DNA from: Planctomycetia bacterium
Lineage (GTDB): Bacteria > Planctomycetota > Planctomycetia > Pirellulales > Thermoguttaceae
Direction: 5' to 3'
DNA: 64,000 bases
NCBI GenBank assembly: GCA_030527105.1
Contig: JAUNBK010000001.1
Location: 1 to 64,000 of the forward strand
Made by a program: the position numbers and the translations under genes. Each line of letters starts with the position of its first letter. The first letter of the stretch is position 1. Below, one piece after another: positions 9,258 through 17,751 of this stretch. Below the pieces are notes generated by a model that worked only from the letters and a program-made list of their open reading frames with translations, was not told where the DNA came from and searched no databases.

Positions 9258-9959
9258 ATGAGTTACGGTATCATGACAGCAGAGGAACTTTTGGAGGTTT
9301 TGAAGGTCTCTAGAAAGTCACTGCATAGATTACGAGAGATGGAAGGGTTTCCTGCTCCTGCGCGGGTAGGTAATATCGTAAGGTATGACGGAGATGCGGT
9401 AATGCGTTGGTTTATGTCACAGAAGAAAGACAGTAATAGTATTTCCAGGCATAATATCTCAGGAGAGGTTGTTATGGCTGGAAAGAATAATGATGGCGAG
9501 TATGTGTTTATCGATAATGCCAGTAATCAGATACAGTCTGAGTATGCGCAGATACTGGCTAAAGCATTGACAGGCGTTACCGGGGGTGTTGTGTCACACA
9601 TGTATGTAGCTTATAACAATGACGCGGCTCCTACGGCGGATGCTTTTGATGTGTCGGATGGTGTTGAGTATTTTGTGAATTTGACGGGGAGTAAGGATTT
9701 TATTAAAGTGCCTGTTATTGTTCTTCCGTCTAAGACTGAGGATTCTTCCAGGTTTCAAGTAATTGTAGGAAACAGTGTAGGCTATAGAGGTCTGGTATTT
9801 AATGAGTCTTCGTGGGTTTATTGTATTGCTCTAGTTGCAGAAACTGCAAGTGACGATGTTACCAGAGACAAAATATTTGCAAGATTGAATTGGACGCCAC
9901 CAAGACAGAAAACAGCAGATCAGTTGAGTATTGACTGGACTATTAAATTTACAGAGTAA
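9258..9959 (+). CDS. HTH_17-type DNA-binding domain fused to a phage virion-like domain
   Basis: A protein of 233 residues with AAAGGAG seven bases before the ATG. Residues 1-52 match an excisionase/MerR-like helix-turn-helix: TAEELLEVLKVSRKSLHRLR, then FPAPARVGNIVRYDGDAVMRW. Residues about 73-233 are a beta-rich domain (MYVAYNNDAAP, FINLTG-like strands, IFARLNWTPP) of the kind seen in phage structural proteins; I do not recognise the exact family. An internal ATG (9474, residue 73) has its own AGGAG at 9461-9465, so the C-terminal domain may also be made alone. It is the first gene on the phage side and ends at a strong bidirectional terminator. The HTH may act in lysogeny or excision control. 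Confidence 0.65.
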   Translation: MSYGIMTAEELLEVLKVSRKSLHRLREMEGFPAPARVGNIVRYDGDAVMRWFMSQKKDSNSISRHNISGEVVMAGKNNDGEYVFIDNASNQIQSEYAQILAKALTGVTGGVVSHMYVAYNNDAAPTADAFDVSDGVEYFVNLTGSKDFIKVPVIVLPSKTEDSSRFQVIVGNSVGYRGLVFNESSWVYCIALVAETASDDVTRDKIFARLNWTPPRQKTADQLSIDWTIKFTE

Positions 9960-9962
9960 CAA

Positions 9963-9993
9963 AAAAAGCCCTGATTAACTGTCAGGGCTTTTT
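9963..9993. terminator. Bidirectional intrinsic terminator
   Basis: A perfect 12-base stem AAAAAGCCCTGA / TCAGGGCTTTTT with a 7-base loop. The A and T tracts serve both strands. It separates the convergent genes ending at 9959 and 9999. Confidence 0.92.
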
Positions 9994-9998
9994 AATAG

Positions 9999-10355
9999 CT
10001 AAGCGGCATCAACACCGCCACTCTCAGGGGGACTATCTGTTGGTGTGTCATCTGGAGTATTGGAGTTTGTGACGATCTCCAGATCGCCTGTTTTCGCGGC
10101 CATATACAGCCAGTTTCTGAGTCGCATGGCTTTTGTATAGGAAATAGGATTCCTGAGATAGGTGTCAACGGTATCACCTGCGTTGATGTAGATACCTCTG
10201 TATCCAAAACAGGGACAGTAAAGTCGCGTATCTTTCAAGTTCTTCACCGTAATTTTCCCCTGATTCGGGTATTTACGGTAAATACGACGAGCCTGTCGAA
10301 ACGAGGCTCGGTTCGTAAGGGAGCTTGGAAGTGTTTCGAGTGTTATGAATGTCAT
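9999..10355 (-). CDS. Small phage protein, unknown
   Basis: 118 residues; ATG 10355 after AAGGAG. The N-terminal 85 residues are basic and likely folded (RQARRIYRKYPNQGKITVKN, then YCPCFGYRGIYINAGDTVDTYLRNP). The C-terminus is a disordered acidic Thr/Pro tail (about 95-118). It lies downstream of the capsid gene in the leftward head block and is the last gene before the terminator. It could be a head completion or decoration protein, but no motif shows this. Confidence 0.7.
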   Translation of the reverse strand: MTFITLETLPSSLTNRASFRQARRIYRKYPNQGKITVKNLKDTRLYCPCFGYRGIYINAGDTVDTYLRNPISYTKAMRLRNWLYMAAKTGDLEIVTNSNTPDDTPTDSPPESGGVDAA

Positions 10356-10370
10356 AACAATAACTCCTTT

Positions 10371-10658
10371 CTACCACGACAGTGCGTCAAGACACTGAGC
10401 AATGTCAGGACGGTTTGCCAGTTGGCGAATTTCAGGAGAGGTTGCATACGCTGCACTCTTCTGCATACCCCTCTGTGCGGCTGCCTGTGGACTGTAACCA
10501 CCGGCTTTCTGCATATTGTGGGCTTCCAGCTGCAACGCCATGTTACATGCCTGTACAAGCTCTTCCTGAGTATTGAATTGGATACCCGTATACTCTGCTA
10601 CTTTACGCATAAATAACGGGTTATACACTGTCTCATCCAAATATTGCATGGGATTCAT
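10371..10658 (-). CDS. Small phage protein, unknown
   Basis: 95 residues with GGAGG before ATG 10658. It is helical and Ala/Gln-rich (GYSPQAAAQRGMQKSAAYA) with no membrane segment. It sits 12 bases after the major capsid gene stop and 15 bases before the next gene, so it is probably co-expressed with the capsid as a minor head protein. Confidence 0.7.
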   Translation of the reverse strand: MNPMQYLDETVYNPLFMRKVAEYTGIQFNTQEELVQACNMALQLEAHNMQKAGGYSPQAAAQRGMQKSAAYATSPEIRQLANRPDIAQCLDALSW

Positions 10659-10670
10659 ATAACACCTCCG

Positions 10671-11690
10671 TTAAGTTGCTGGTACGACAGTAACCGGGTC
10701 GCCAGAAGCCGACAAGCCGGACGGGTTGAAATCGGCACGTGCCAGTCCGCCAAGGTTGCCAATTCCGATACCAGAACTTTGATACTGGAACCAACTTGTC
10801 ATAAAGGCCTCGGATTTGACATACAGTGTGAGAGGTTCCAAAATGAAGTGTCTTCCAATATACTTTGGTTCTGCAAAGTAATAGACAGTCCCGTTTGGAA
10901 TCAGTTCTGATTTGATGGATACGATAAAATCAATACCCATCCGTCGGTGATCTGTCATACCATTGCGGATAATATCCCCTGCCATCGTGTCACCCGTTTC
11001 GTCGTGACCCCATTTAGCCAGTTGCAACCAGGTATGCGTGTTGGTGAGGGCGACGGAGGGATTAAGATGGTTCGGAAGAGACGACATGATAGCCGTGGAT
11101 TCCACCAGGTTTTCTCGCGTCATTCCTTGTTCAAAGCTACGCCATTGCGGTGCCGTCTTGATACCAATCCCCATCGATCCGAGAAAGTCGCTTACGCGAA
11201 TACCTTCATCCACTGCCTGCAAAAACCGGCGGTCGATTTCATTCTCGATGTGTTTGGTTTGCTGGTCAAGCAAAATTTGACGCACATCGTAGCGATAAGT
11301 CAGAAGCTCAGCCACGTCCATGGTGTACATTCGCGTGATAATTCGGTTAAAATACACGCAATACTGCTTCTGATCCATCATGATGGTAGACGGTACGGTA
11401 CCGAACTGTACCGTGATTGCTCCTGTGGAGTTTGGCTCAACAGGGACAACCACAAAGGGTTTTCGTTCCGAAGGGTGAACCGCCAGCTCTTCTTTGGTAA
11501 TAGTCTCCGGCGGCAGAATCTTGGCTGCCCAGGAGTCTTCGTACAGTTTTGTGCGTGTTACCTCTTCTACGCTGGCAAGTTTCACACGTTCTGTCGGATC
11601 ACCTTTACCGGCAAGTTCAAAAGTATTAATAAGACGAGCGTTCAGCTCTTCGTCTCGATAATCTGTATTTTGTGATGCGCTAAATTTCAT
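10671..11690 (-). CDS. Major capsid protein (probable, HK97-fold)
   Basis: 339 residues. The pattern is that of HK97-type capsid proteins: an extended helical N-arm (RLINTFELAGKGDP), a long helix rich in charged residues around 150-175 (DQQTKHIENEIDRRFLQAV), a strand-loop with VALTNTHTWLQLAKWG near 230, and a C-terminal P-domain-like stretch (YFAEPKYIGRHFILEPLTLY, then SEAFMTSWFQYQSSGIGI). There is no obvious N-terminal propeptide. It is the largest gene in a dense leftward head block, next to an acidic scaffold candidate. Other possibilities are a vertex or decoration protein, but length and context favour the capsid. Confidence 0.7.
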   Translation of the reverse strand: MKFSASQNTDYRDEELNARLINTFELAGKGDPTERVKLASVEEVTRTKLYEDSWAAKILPPETITKEELAVHPSERKPFVVVPVEPNSTGAITVQFGTVPSTIMMDQKQYCVYFNRIITRMYTMDVAELLTYRYDVRQILLDQQTKHIENEIDRRFLQAVDEGIRVSDFLGSMGIGIKTAPQWRSFEQGMTRENLVESTAIMSSLPNHLNPSVALTNTHTWLQLAKWGHDETGDTMAGDIIRNGMTDHRRMGIDFIVSIKSELIPNGTVYYFAEPKYIGRHFILEPLTLYVKSEAFMTSWFQYQSSGIGIGNLGGLARADFNPSGLSASGDPVTVVPAT

Positions 11691-11726
11691 ATATCAATCC
11701 TTATAAAGCAGTTTAGTAATAGTGTA

Positions 11727-12470
11727 TTACGCTCCGTCCCCTTCAGTCGCTGTGCCGGGGCAATAGCACGGCCAGAAGGACAGAATCATAACTCCGTTTT
11801 CGTTGATCCTGGGTGGTCGAGAGACCACGCCACACACATTATCTCCAGCCTCGGCAGGTGTCAAATAACCACCACGTAACTGTTGATACCACGCAGGTGT
11901 CTGTGCAGTTTCAGTAGATGTGATTGCGGGTTCCGGGGATGTCAACTGAGTGTTCGGGGCAAAGTCTGTCGGAACTTTGGTTTTGTCGTACTCCGTAGAG
12001 GTAAGTTCCATAGCACATGTAGCTGGATACGTCTTGAAGTTTCCTACAGCGCTGCCAGACGTAGCCGTCATAGCCCCATCTGTCCACTGTACTCGGATGT
12101 AACCAGCACCTCCAGAGGCATCGTTGGAACGATCCCACAAAGCCTGGATGTCGTCTCCGCCGAAGCTGTTACCACTGACAGAGGTAAGGTTTGTCCCGTC
12201 CGCAGTCAAGTAGCCGGCATAACCGTCATTGTCATCCGCGTCCCAGAACAGAAACAACGGCATTTTCTTACCAGTACAACCAGCAATAAGTTGTCCACTG
12301 TCGTTAAGCGACGTTACCGACCCGGCAGGCAGTCCCATAGGCTCTCCATAGCCATTATCACGAGAGACGGTAGTCTTCTCCATAGGTGCGGTAAACTGCA
12401 AGTGTGTAAGCTGATTGTAGCCAGCAACAGGGATAAGTCGGTGTTGCGCGGGATGATTATAAGTTTGCAT
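11727..12470 (-). CDS. Putative head structural protein
   Basis: 247 residues, beta-rich and Gly/Thr/Ser-rich with aromatic strands (MPLFLFWDADDNDGYAGYLT). No signal peptide. It lies directly upstream of the capsid gene in the same operon, where decoration, vertex or major-capsid-associated proteins are often found. I do not recognise a family. A pair of Cys near the end (FWPCYCPG) is unusual. Pro-rich linker around 170-200. Confidence 0.6.
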   Translation of the reverse strand: MQTYNHPAQHRLIPVAGYNQLTHLQFTAPMEKTTVSRDNGYGEPMGLPAGSVTSLNDSGQLIAGCTGKKMPLFLFWDADDNDGYAGYLTADGTNLTSVSGNSFGGDDIQALWDRSNDASGGAGYIRVQWTDGAMTATSGSAVGNFKTYPATCAMELTSTEYDKTKVPTDFAPNTQLTSPEPAITSTETAQTPAWYQQLRGGYLTPAEAGDNVCGVVSRPPRINENGVMILSFWPCYCPGTATEGDGA

Positions 12471-12494
12471 ATATATCTCCTATTTTAGTAAAGG

Positions 12495-12857
12495 TTAAAG
12501 TCCGTAGATGTCGTAGTACGGGTCGTGCGTTGCACTTTTTGTAGGAGCAGCACTTTTAAGCACGGTTCCTACAGAGTTGGCAGAACTACGCACAGCCTTG
12601 GTAGCTACTTTTTCCAGGAGGTGCAGAGTCGTATCATGATGTCGTAACATCTGAGCAACTTTCATGCCTTCTCCAGCACCTACAAATTGATTTGATACAA
12701 GCGCGTCCACGACATCAGGAATGATAGATTCCACTTCTGCCTGTTTAGCGTTATACTCATTACGCATATTCGCTGCTTTTTCCATACCGGCAGTTGCGTG
12801 TCCGATAAGGTCTTGCAGAATCTGAATGGTCGTATTGTTCATATTAAAGTTCTCCAT
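12495..12857 (-). CDS. Small helical phage protein
   Basis: 120 residues, mainly alpha-helical (IQILQDLIGHATAGMEKAAN and a second amphipathic helix around 65-90) with a short tail ending DPYYDIYGL. The ATG at 12857 follows a weak GGAG-like site. Just 10 bases from the acidic protein gene upstream. Probably a minor head protein; no function can be assigned. Confidence 0.65.
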   Translation of the reverse strand: MENFNMNNTTIQILQDLIGHATAGMEKAANMRNEYNAKQAEVESIIPDVVDALVSNQFVGAGEGMKVAQMLRHHDTTLHLLEKVATKAVRSSANSVGTVLKSAAPTKSATHDPYYDIYGL

Positions 12858-12867
12858 GTAAATATCA

Positions 12868-14313
12868 CTAGTTCATCAGTTCACGCAAAAAATTACGACA
12901 CTGTTTTCGCAACTTTGCGGCCTTGGCGTTTTTAGCTGGTTTCCAATTGGGGTTGTGCTGACGATAATGTCGAAGGTCACTTGCGAATTTACGTGCATAA
13001 GCCTGTTTTTCAGGAGCAGCGACCGCTTCCAGGTCTTCGGGCGTAATCTGTTCTTCTTCCAAAGTCGACGACAGCGCCTCGAGAGCTTCCTCTGTACTGG
13101 GTTCTTCGCCAGCAGGTTCAGGAGCATTTGCCATAGCCTCCTCAGCGGCGATTTCTTCGGCAACTTCCGCTACAATAGCTTCTACCTGTTCAGGCGGAAG
13201 CGTTTCCAGAATTGCTGTGGCTTCAGGATCGCCACCAGTAATATCAGAGGCCAGTTTATGGATGTAGTAGGCCAATTTCTTAGCCTGTTTTTCTTCTTCC
13301 TCAGTAGCTTGTTCTGCATCAGTGTTACTGGCTTCCTCCTCGGCAACAATTGCGGGAAGTACTTCTTGCGCGATAGCTTCAAGAACCTCTGGAGGTGCTG
13401 CCTCAAGAGCTGCCGCCAATTCGGCATCTCCCTCTGAAATATCACTGGCGATTTTACGTGTGTAAGAAGCCAACTTAGCTTCCTCTTCAGCGACCGCAGG
13501 AGCTTCTGTCTCTGCCAGAATTTCTTCAGCAAGCTCATCAACTACTTCTTCAACAAGAGCCGGATCCGACATAATAGCCTCTGCTAACGCGCTTTCCGCC
13601 TCCGCTGCGTTACCCTCTCCAGCACCTGCAAGATCAGACAACACGGCGGCATCGGCACCGTCTCCTCCTGCTGCCATTGCCAAAACTTCTGGCGGAAGTT
13701 CTGCCATACTTTCAACAGGTTCGTCATCTCCAAGACCCGTAGCCAGTTTGTATCGGCCTTTCAGAATATTCGCAGCCAGACGTTCGCCATCCGCATTGGC
13801 CTTATGTACGATAGCAGCCAGTTTCTGCTCACGAGTATATTTGCTGGTATTTGTTTGCTCGCTTGCTTGTTTAATATTGTTAATTTCCTGAATGGCCAGC
13901 GATGCCAGTTTATTAAACATCATGTAATTCTGATCGAACGTAGCTTGTTTGTACTGACTTACTTTGACAGGAGACGAAGTACCCGGGTCTTTGATATTCT
14001 GATTATAGTCTTCCTGAATCAGAGAATCCATGTCGAAAAGTTCCGTGCCAAAGTTTCCGCCATTAGCTTCCTGGTTAGAACCCGTAAGCGACTGGGCGTC
14101 AGCAGTTTCAGCGTTCACCTCAACATTAGGAGATTTTTTAATATCACGACTCATCTCGTCGTACAGTGGACCTGTGCTAGGTTCCGTCGTACCATCTCCA
14201 GACGGATCGTCGGGCATGGTGGTTGTCGTCTGGTCCGCAGTGGCACTTTTAACAGTACCGTGCTGCGAAGTAATGGCGTCCAGCATAGAAAATATAGATG
14301 CTTGTTTGAGCAT
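12868..14313 (-). CDS. Acidic repeat protein, capsid scaffold candidate
   Basis: 481 residues, strongly acidic. Residues 1-110 look disordered. About 190-450 hold related units built on 'Y-x-R/H-K-hydrophobic-A-S-D' followed by an amphipathic stretch 'PPE-x-hydrophobic-E-A-I'. Examples are YTRKIASDISEGDAELAAAL with PPEVLEAIAQEV, and YIHKLASDITGGDPEATAIL with PPEQVEAIVAEV. A fourth partial unit begins YARKFASD near the basic C-terminus (NWKPAKNAKAAKLRKQCRNF). An acidic, helical body with a basic C-terminal patch beside the capsid gene fits a scaffolding protein; this is inference. Confidence 0.55.
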   Translation of the reverse strand: MLKQASIFSMLDAITSQHGTVKSATADQTTTTMPDDPSGDGTTEPSTGPLYDEMSRDIKKSPNVEVNAETADAQSLTGSNQEANGGNFGTELFDMDSLIQEDYNQNIKDPGTSSPVKVSQYKQATFDQNYMMFNKLASLAIQEINNIKQASEQTNTSKYTREQKLAAIVHKANADGERLAANILKGRYKLATGLGDDEPVESMAELPPEVLAMAAGGDGADAAVLSDLAGAGEGNAAEAESALAEAIMSDPALVEEVVDELAEEILAETEAPAVAEEEAKLASYTRKIASDISEGDAELAAALEAAPPEVLEAIAQEVLPAIVAEEEASNTDAEQATEEEEKQAKKLAYYIHKLASDITGGDPEATAILETLPPEQVEAIVAEVAEEIAAEEAMANAPEPAGEEPSTEEALEALSSTLEEEQITPEDLEAVAAPEKQAYARKFASDLRHYRQHNPNWKPAKNAKAAKLRKQCRNFLRELMN

Positions 14314-14365
14314 AATTTTTTCCTTTATTCAAAGTTACGGTAATTATTCAACGATAGGTGTTTTG

Positions 14366-15439
14366 TCAAGATAAATAATTATTAAGTTCCTTATCTATCT
14401 TGCTACGATTTTTAATAACAGGAGTTAGCGGCTCGTCTTTTAGTTTCGTTCTAGGCAAAACATACGATGTGTCATCCATTTTGCGAAGTATTTGATAGGC
14501 TTGAAGAGCCTCATCAGCGGCTGTAACTCTATCCTTGGAAGTATTATAACCATCTCTCATACCTTTTGCAAATGACGCGGCCGCGACAGCAGTACCAGCA
14601 GCCCCTGTCCACAGGGCGGCTTGCATTAGTGTACGCCATATATCAGATGTGCCACTGCTGGAGCCTGTATGAGGTTTAAGCGCTGTGCCAGCGCCATAAC
14701 CACCAAATCCCCAACCTACAGCATTTGCTATTCCCGAAAGCACGGACGCATTTTTCTCTGTATTATCAGAGGAATAATTAGCGGTTTTTAATTTGTTATA
14801 CTCTGACATCAACTTATTCAAACTATTGGCAGCTTCTTCATATTCTTTCTTTTGCTTTTTAACTTCGCGTGACTTAGGACTTGCAGAGCGATTCTTCATA
14901 ATATTACCGGTTAAGATCGATCCTCCGTGTTGTCCAGCGTAAAAAGCAGCCAATGCAGCAGGGACAGTGGCAGCGTATAGCCAGGGTGTTAAGTTTGATT
15001 TGGATTCAGGTTTTGGCGTATCTGGTGGCGTTGCGTTGCCAGATGATGCCATATACCAGCCGGCTACAGCAGGTACAGCAGTGGTAAGAAGTAATTTGCC
15101 ACCTTGTATAACCCAAGGCCATACAGCTTGTTTTGTATGCACATCAGATGTCTTTACCTGTTTCTTGCTTACATCTTTCGCTTCATTGACAGGAGCGCCG
15201 ATAAATGTATTTGTAATAGGAATATCAGCTCGTGTGTAGGTATCTTTAACAGGATTTTTCTGCTCTGCAATTTCTCGAACGCGATTTATATAAACTAGAT
15301 CACCGAGTGTTTGAATTCCGTGCCAGGCAAGTCCTGCTCCGCCGGCAGTCAGTGTCAAAGCACCAAGAGCTTCCAGCCACCCAGCTGTTTTAGGAGAGTG
15401 CTGTGAGCGATTGTCGTAAATATTGTAGTATTCTTGCAT
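14366..15439 (-). CDS. Gly/Ala-rich membrane-active phage protein
   Basis: 357 residues with several Ala/Gly-rich hydrophobic segments: about 18-42 (WLEALGALTLTAGGAGLAW), 105-130, 150-170 and 245-300. They alternate with a charged coiled-coil stretch near 190-220 (KKQKKEYEEAANSLNKLMSE). No cleavable signal peptide. The glycine-zipper-like pattern resembles virion proteins that insert into membranes during DNA delivery. A second protein of this type is encoded at 39575-40324. Located upstream of the scaffold candidate in the head operon. Confidence 0.55.
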   Translation of the reverse strand: MQEYYNIYDNRSQHSPKTAGWLEALGALTLTAGGAGLAWHGIQTLGDLVYINRVREIAEQKNPVKDTYTRADIPITNTFIGAPVNEAKDVSKKQVKTSDVHTKQAVWPWVIQGGKLLLTTAVPAVAGWYMASSGNATPPDTPKPESKSNLTPWLYAATVPAALAAFYAGQHGGSILTGNIMKNRSASPKSREVKKQKKEYEEAANSLNKLMSEYNKLKTANYSSDNTEKNASVLSGIANAVGWGFGGYGAGTALKPHTGSSSGTSDIWRTLMQAALWTGAAGTAVAAASFAKGMRDGYNTSKDRVTAADEALQAYQILRKMDDTSYVLPRTKLKDEPLTPVIKNRSKIDKELNNYLS

Positions 15440-15459
15440 ACGTTAAATCTCCTATAATG

Positions 15460-15789
15460 TCATGGAGTGTGCTTAACAAGTTCGCGGTATTGCTGCAACC
15501 ATTCCAGCCATATTTCTGGATAACCGCTGTCAGTCCAGTGATAGTTTTCTTTCAATAGTTGATACCACCCATCACATATTCTTTGTTTAACGAGACAGTA
15601 TAACTCCATATCGTGTTTGTTCTCCAGCTTAAATAAAGAGCAACGATACTCGGACACCAACCTGGAGTTCTGTCTTGAGTAGGTATCCACAGTTGACGTT
15701 TTACTGATTACAGGTATGGAACCTGTATCCACGAACCATTGTAGTTGTGGTTTATTAACAGACAATTCATCAAATTCTGGATACTTCAT
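15460..15789 (-). CDS. Small phage protein, unknown
   Basis: 109 residues, soluble, rich in Trp and Tyr towards the C-terminus (WYQLLKENYHWTDSGYPEIW). Two bases separate its start from the gene upstream, so translation is probably coupled. No family recognised. Confidence 0.6.
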   Translation of the reverse strand: MKYPEFDELSVNKPQLQWFVDTGSIPVISKTSTVDTYSRQNSRLVSEYRCSLFKLENKHDMELYCLVKQRICDGWYQLLKENYHWTDSGYPEIWLEWLQQYRELVKHTP

Positions 15790-15791
15790 GA

Positions 15792-16109
15792 TTAAATAAA
15801 GGGCGACCTTACAGCTTTTGCGGCACGATCAGTCTCTTGCTCTAGTTTGTTTTGCATAATGCGGATACGTCTATTGATTAGATCTGTTTCTCGTTTCAAA
15901 TAGGCGGCATACTCATCCTCAGTCATATTATTAAATAGTGCGTCCTCCGCATCTTCCCGATCAGTAGTTCCGGTACTGAGACGACCAAAAGTGTCTCCGA
16001 TATTGTTACCAATAGCTCGACCTGCCGCGTAAGGCGCATTAACTATAGAGGATAGATTGGAATCATTCCAGGCAGCGTATTTGCGAATAAGTTTATTAAT
16101 GTTTGTCAT
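15792..16109 (-). CDS. Small helical phage protein
   Basis: 105 residues. The N-terminal half is Gly/Ala/Asn-rich (APYAAGRAIGNNIGDTFGRL) and the C-terminal half is a charged helix (about 60-100). The start overlaps the upstream stop by four bases (ATGA), indicating coupled translation. Function unknown; a minor virion protein is likely from position. Confidence 0.6.
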   Translation of the reverse strand: MTNINKLIRKYAAWNDSNLSSIVNAPYAAGRAIGNNIGDTFGRLSTGTTDREDAEDALFNNMTEDEYAAYLKRETDLINRRIRIMQNKLEQETDRAAKAVRSPFI

Positions 16110-16465
16110 TTCAAAATCAATCCCTTTCCAACACCATTACAGGATTTATGTGAGCGTTTGAATTCATCCGAAAGCTCTGCAAGTACTTTCGGATTGGTAG
16201 GGTCTCCCTGGTTAATAGCGTCTTTGAGTACTTTGTGCATAACCTCTAGCCAGTTATCAAGGTTTTGGCAAAATTCCTTGGTAAACGTATCTTTATGACT
16301 TTTGAAGGTATTTGTCATGGAAGTAAAATCGTCAATACGACGTACCCATTCCGGTACAGGGATAAGTCTTACAGAGTTCAAATCCTCATCTTTATTAACA
16401 TCAGCAACAGCAATGCCACCATTACGAGCGGCCATTTCAAGATGTTTATAACGATAGTGTTGCAT
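16106..16465 (-). CDS. Small phage protein, unknown
   Basis: 119 residues, mixed alpha/beta N-terminus (YRYKHLEMAARNGGIAVADV) followed by helices. Overlaps the next gene by four bases. ATG 16465 has GAGAGGG upstream. Possibly a head-tail connector component from its place between capsid and connector-like small genes, but there is no motif to prove it. Confidence 0.6.
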   Translation of the reverse strand: MQHYRYKHLEMAARNGGIAVADVNKDEDLNSVRLIPVPEWVRRIDDFTSMTNTFKSHKDTFTKEFCQNLDNWLEVMHKVLKDAINQGDPTNPKVLAELSDEFKRSHKSCNGVGKGLILK

Positions 16466-16475
16466 AAAACCCTCT

Positions 16476-16781
16476 CTAAAAGGTTATTCTCTTTGTTCTT
16501 CCGTTGGCATCTTTACTGAATATCGTGACATAATCAGTATGCAATGCCTTTTTTAATTTGATTTTATTTTCAGACGACATAGCACATATAGCTTGTCGTG
16601 TTTTCTCCAGTACAGAGATTACCCCAGGAGATCGATTTCTCCTACATTTGCAACCTTTTGTGTTGCTGGCTGCTGTCGTGTATTCCTTGTAGTAATTGGA
16701 AAATACAGGAAACTCCGCCCATAACTCACGATTAGACAGTAAATTACGAACCGTTATATCGTCCAACTTAAGGGTTGTCAT
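16476..16781 (-). CDS. Small basic phage protein
   Basis: 101 residues with a basic centre containing GCKCRRNRSPG. Starts by a four-base overlap with the upstream gene. Ends with TIFSKDANGRTKRITF. No recognised family. Confidence 0.6.
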   Translation of the reverse strand: MTTLKLDDITVRNLLSNRELWAEFPVFSNYYKEYTTAASNTKGCKCRRNRSPGVISVLEKTRQAICAMSSENKIKLKKALHTDYVTIFSKDANGRTKRITF

Positions 16782-17179
16782 TTCAGCACCGCCTCTACAG
16801 AGTGTTCGGAAGTACCTACAAGAGTAGTATACTCCGCAATATTATCTATTAAAAATTGAATATCATCCTCTATGTCGTTGCAGCATTTATTGGCTATAGA
16901 CATACAGGGTACTAAAATATCCAAATAATCTTTTCTTACAAAAGCACCTCCGTCTGTCTCAGGTATATCCACCAGGTCTGTAGCGCTTGCAATGTGATCG
17001 AACTGGTAGGAATCTCCTTTTTGGCTATAAACAAAAATAGCGGATGGAATAACAGCTTCTGTTGTTGTAGAGCCTTCTATCGTATCTACTCCCGTACACT
17101 TATAGGCGATACGTACTGCTCTTGTAGTATCTTTCCATGGACTGACGGCTTTTTTGAAATGAAGGCGTAATGTTGTCAT
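16778..17179 (-). CDS. Putative head-tail connector-region protein
   Basis: 133 residues, beta-rich first half and an acidic C-terminal helix. The sizes and order of this gene and the next (133 and 179 residues, directly overlapping) resemble the neck or tail-terminator genes of other tailed phages. That is positional inference only. Contains an adjacent Cys pair (ANKCCNDIEDD). Confidence 0.5.
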   Translation of the reverse strand: MTTLRLHFKKAVSPWKDTTRAVRIAYKCTGVDTIEGSTTTEAVIPSAIFVYSQKGDSYQFDHIASATDLVDIPETDGGAFVRKDYLDILVPCMSIANKCCNDIEDDIQFLIDNIAEYTTLVGTSEHSVEAVLK

Positions 17180-17718
17180 TATTCCGACCTGTTGTTCATG
17201 ACTGTGGTGACATAGGCATGTGTATCTGTAACGGCAGAGCCGTTTTTATAATGCAGCACCACATATATGGTAGTTTGGGCTGTGCTGTAATGTCCTTTTT
17301 CACTTGCTGTGATTTCGTAAGGGGCTTCCTTGAACTCGGTTAAACCTGCGCCAGACTCTCGAATAGAGAACGGGATAGGCCACGGAAGTCTATCTTGATC
17401 CCAGAGACAGGGGCGACCTGTAATGCAGAAAGCTCCAGGATAACCTGTAGTGTAGGCAATAGGCCATTGCGGGTCTCCAAGAGCTTTTGTATTCCACGGA
17501 ATAGCCGGATCTATGGCTGTGGTTACAAATTCATGTGCTGCCCGAAGATTTGAGAATGCGTACACCGTCAGCTTTGGATCGGAAGTACACGCAGTTGTAT
17601 GAGATACCTGAATATCATACAATGAACTTCTGCTTGCAGACGGAACAGGTAGGATTCCTGTCTTGCTCCCTTCTGCTGTGTCGGACAATTCTACGATTCT
17701 TCGATTGAGTACAAACAT
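17179..17718 (-). CDS. Putative neck or connector protein
   Basis: 179 residues, beta-rich, soluble, ATG 17718 after AAGGA. It shares one base with the next gene's start. First gene of the leftward head block; only 33 bases separate it from the divergent gene at 17752, so its promoter must overlap that gene. Family not recognised. Confidence 0.55.
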   Translation of the reverse strand: MFVLNRRIVELSDTAEGSKTGILPVPSASRSSLYDIQVSHTTACTSDPKLTVYAFSNLRAAHEFVTTAIDPAIPWNTKALGDPQWPIAYTTGYPGAFCITGRPCLWDQDRLPWPIPFSIRESGAGLTEFKEAPYEITASEKGHYSTAQTTIYVVLHYKNGSAVTDTHAYVTTVMNNRSE

Positions 17719-17751
17719 TTTTTAATCCTTTTAATTAAGTTACAGATTATT

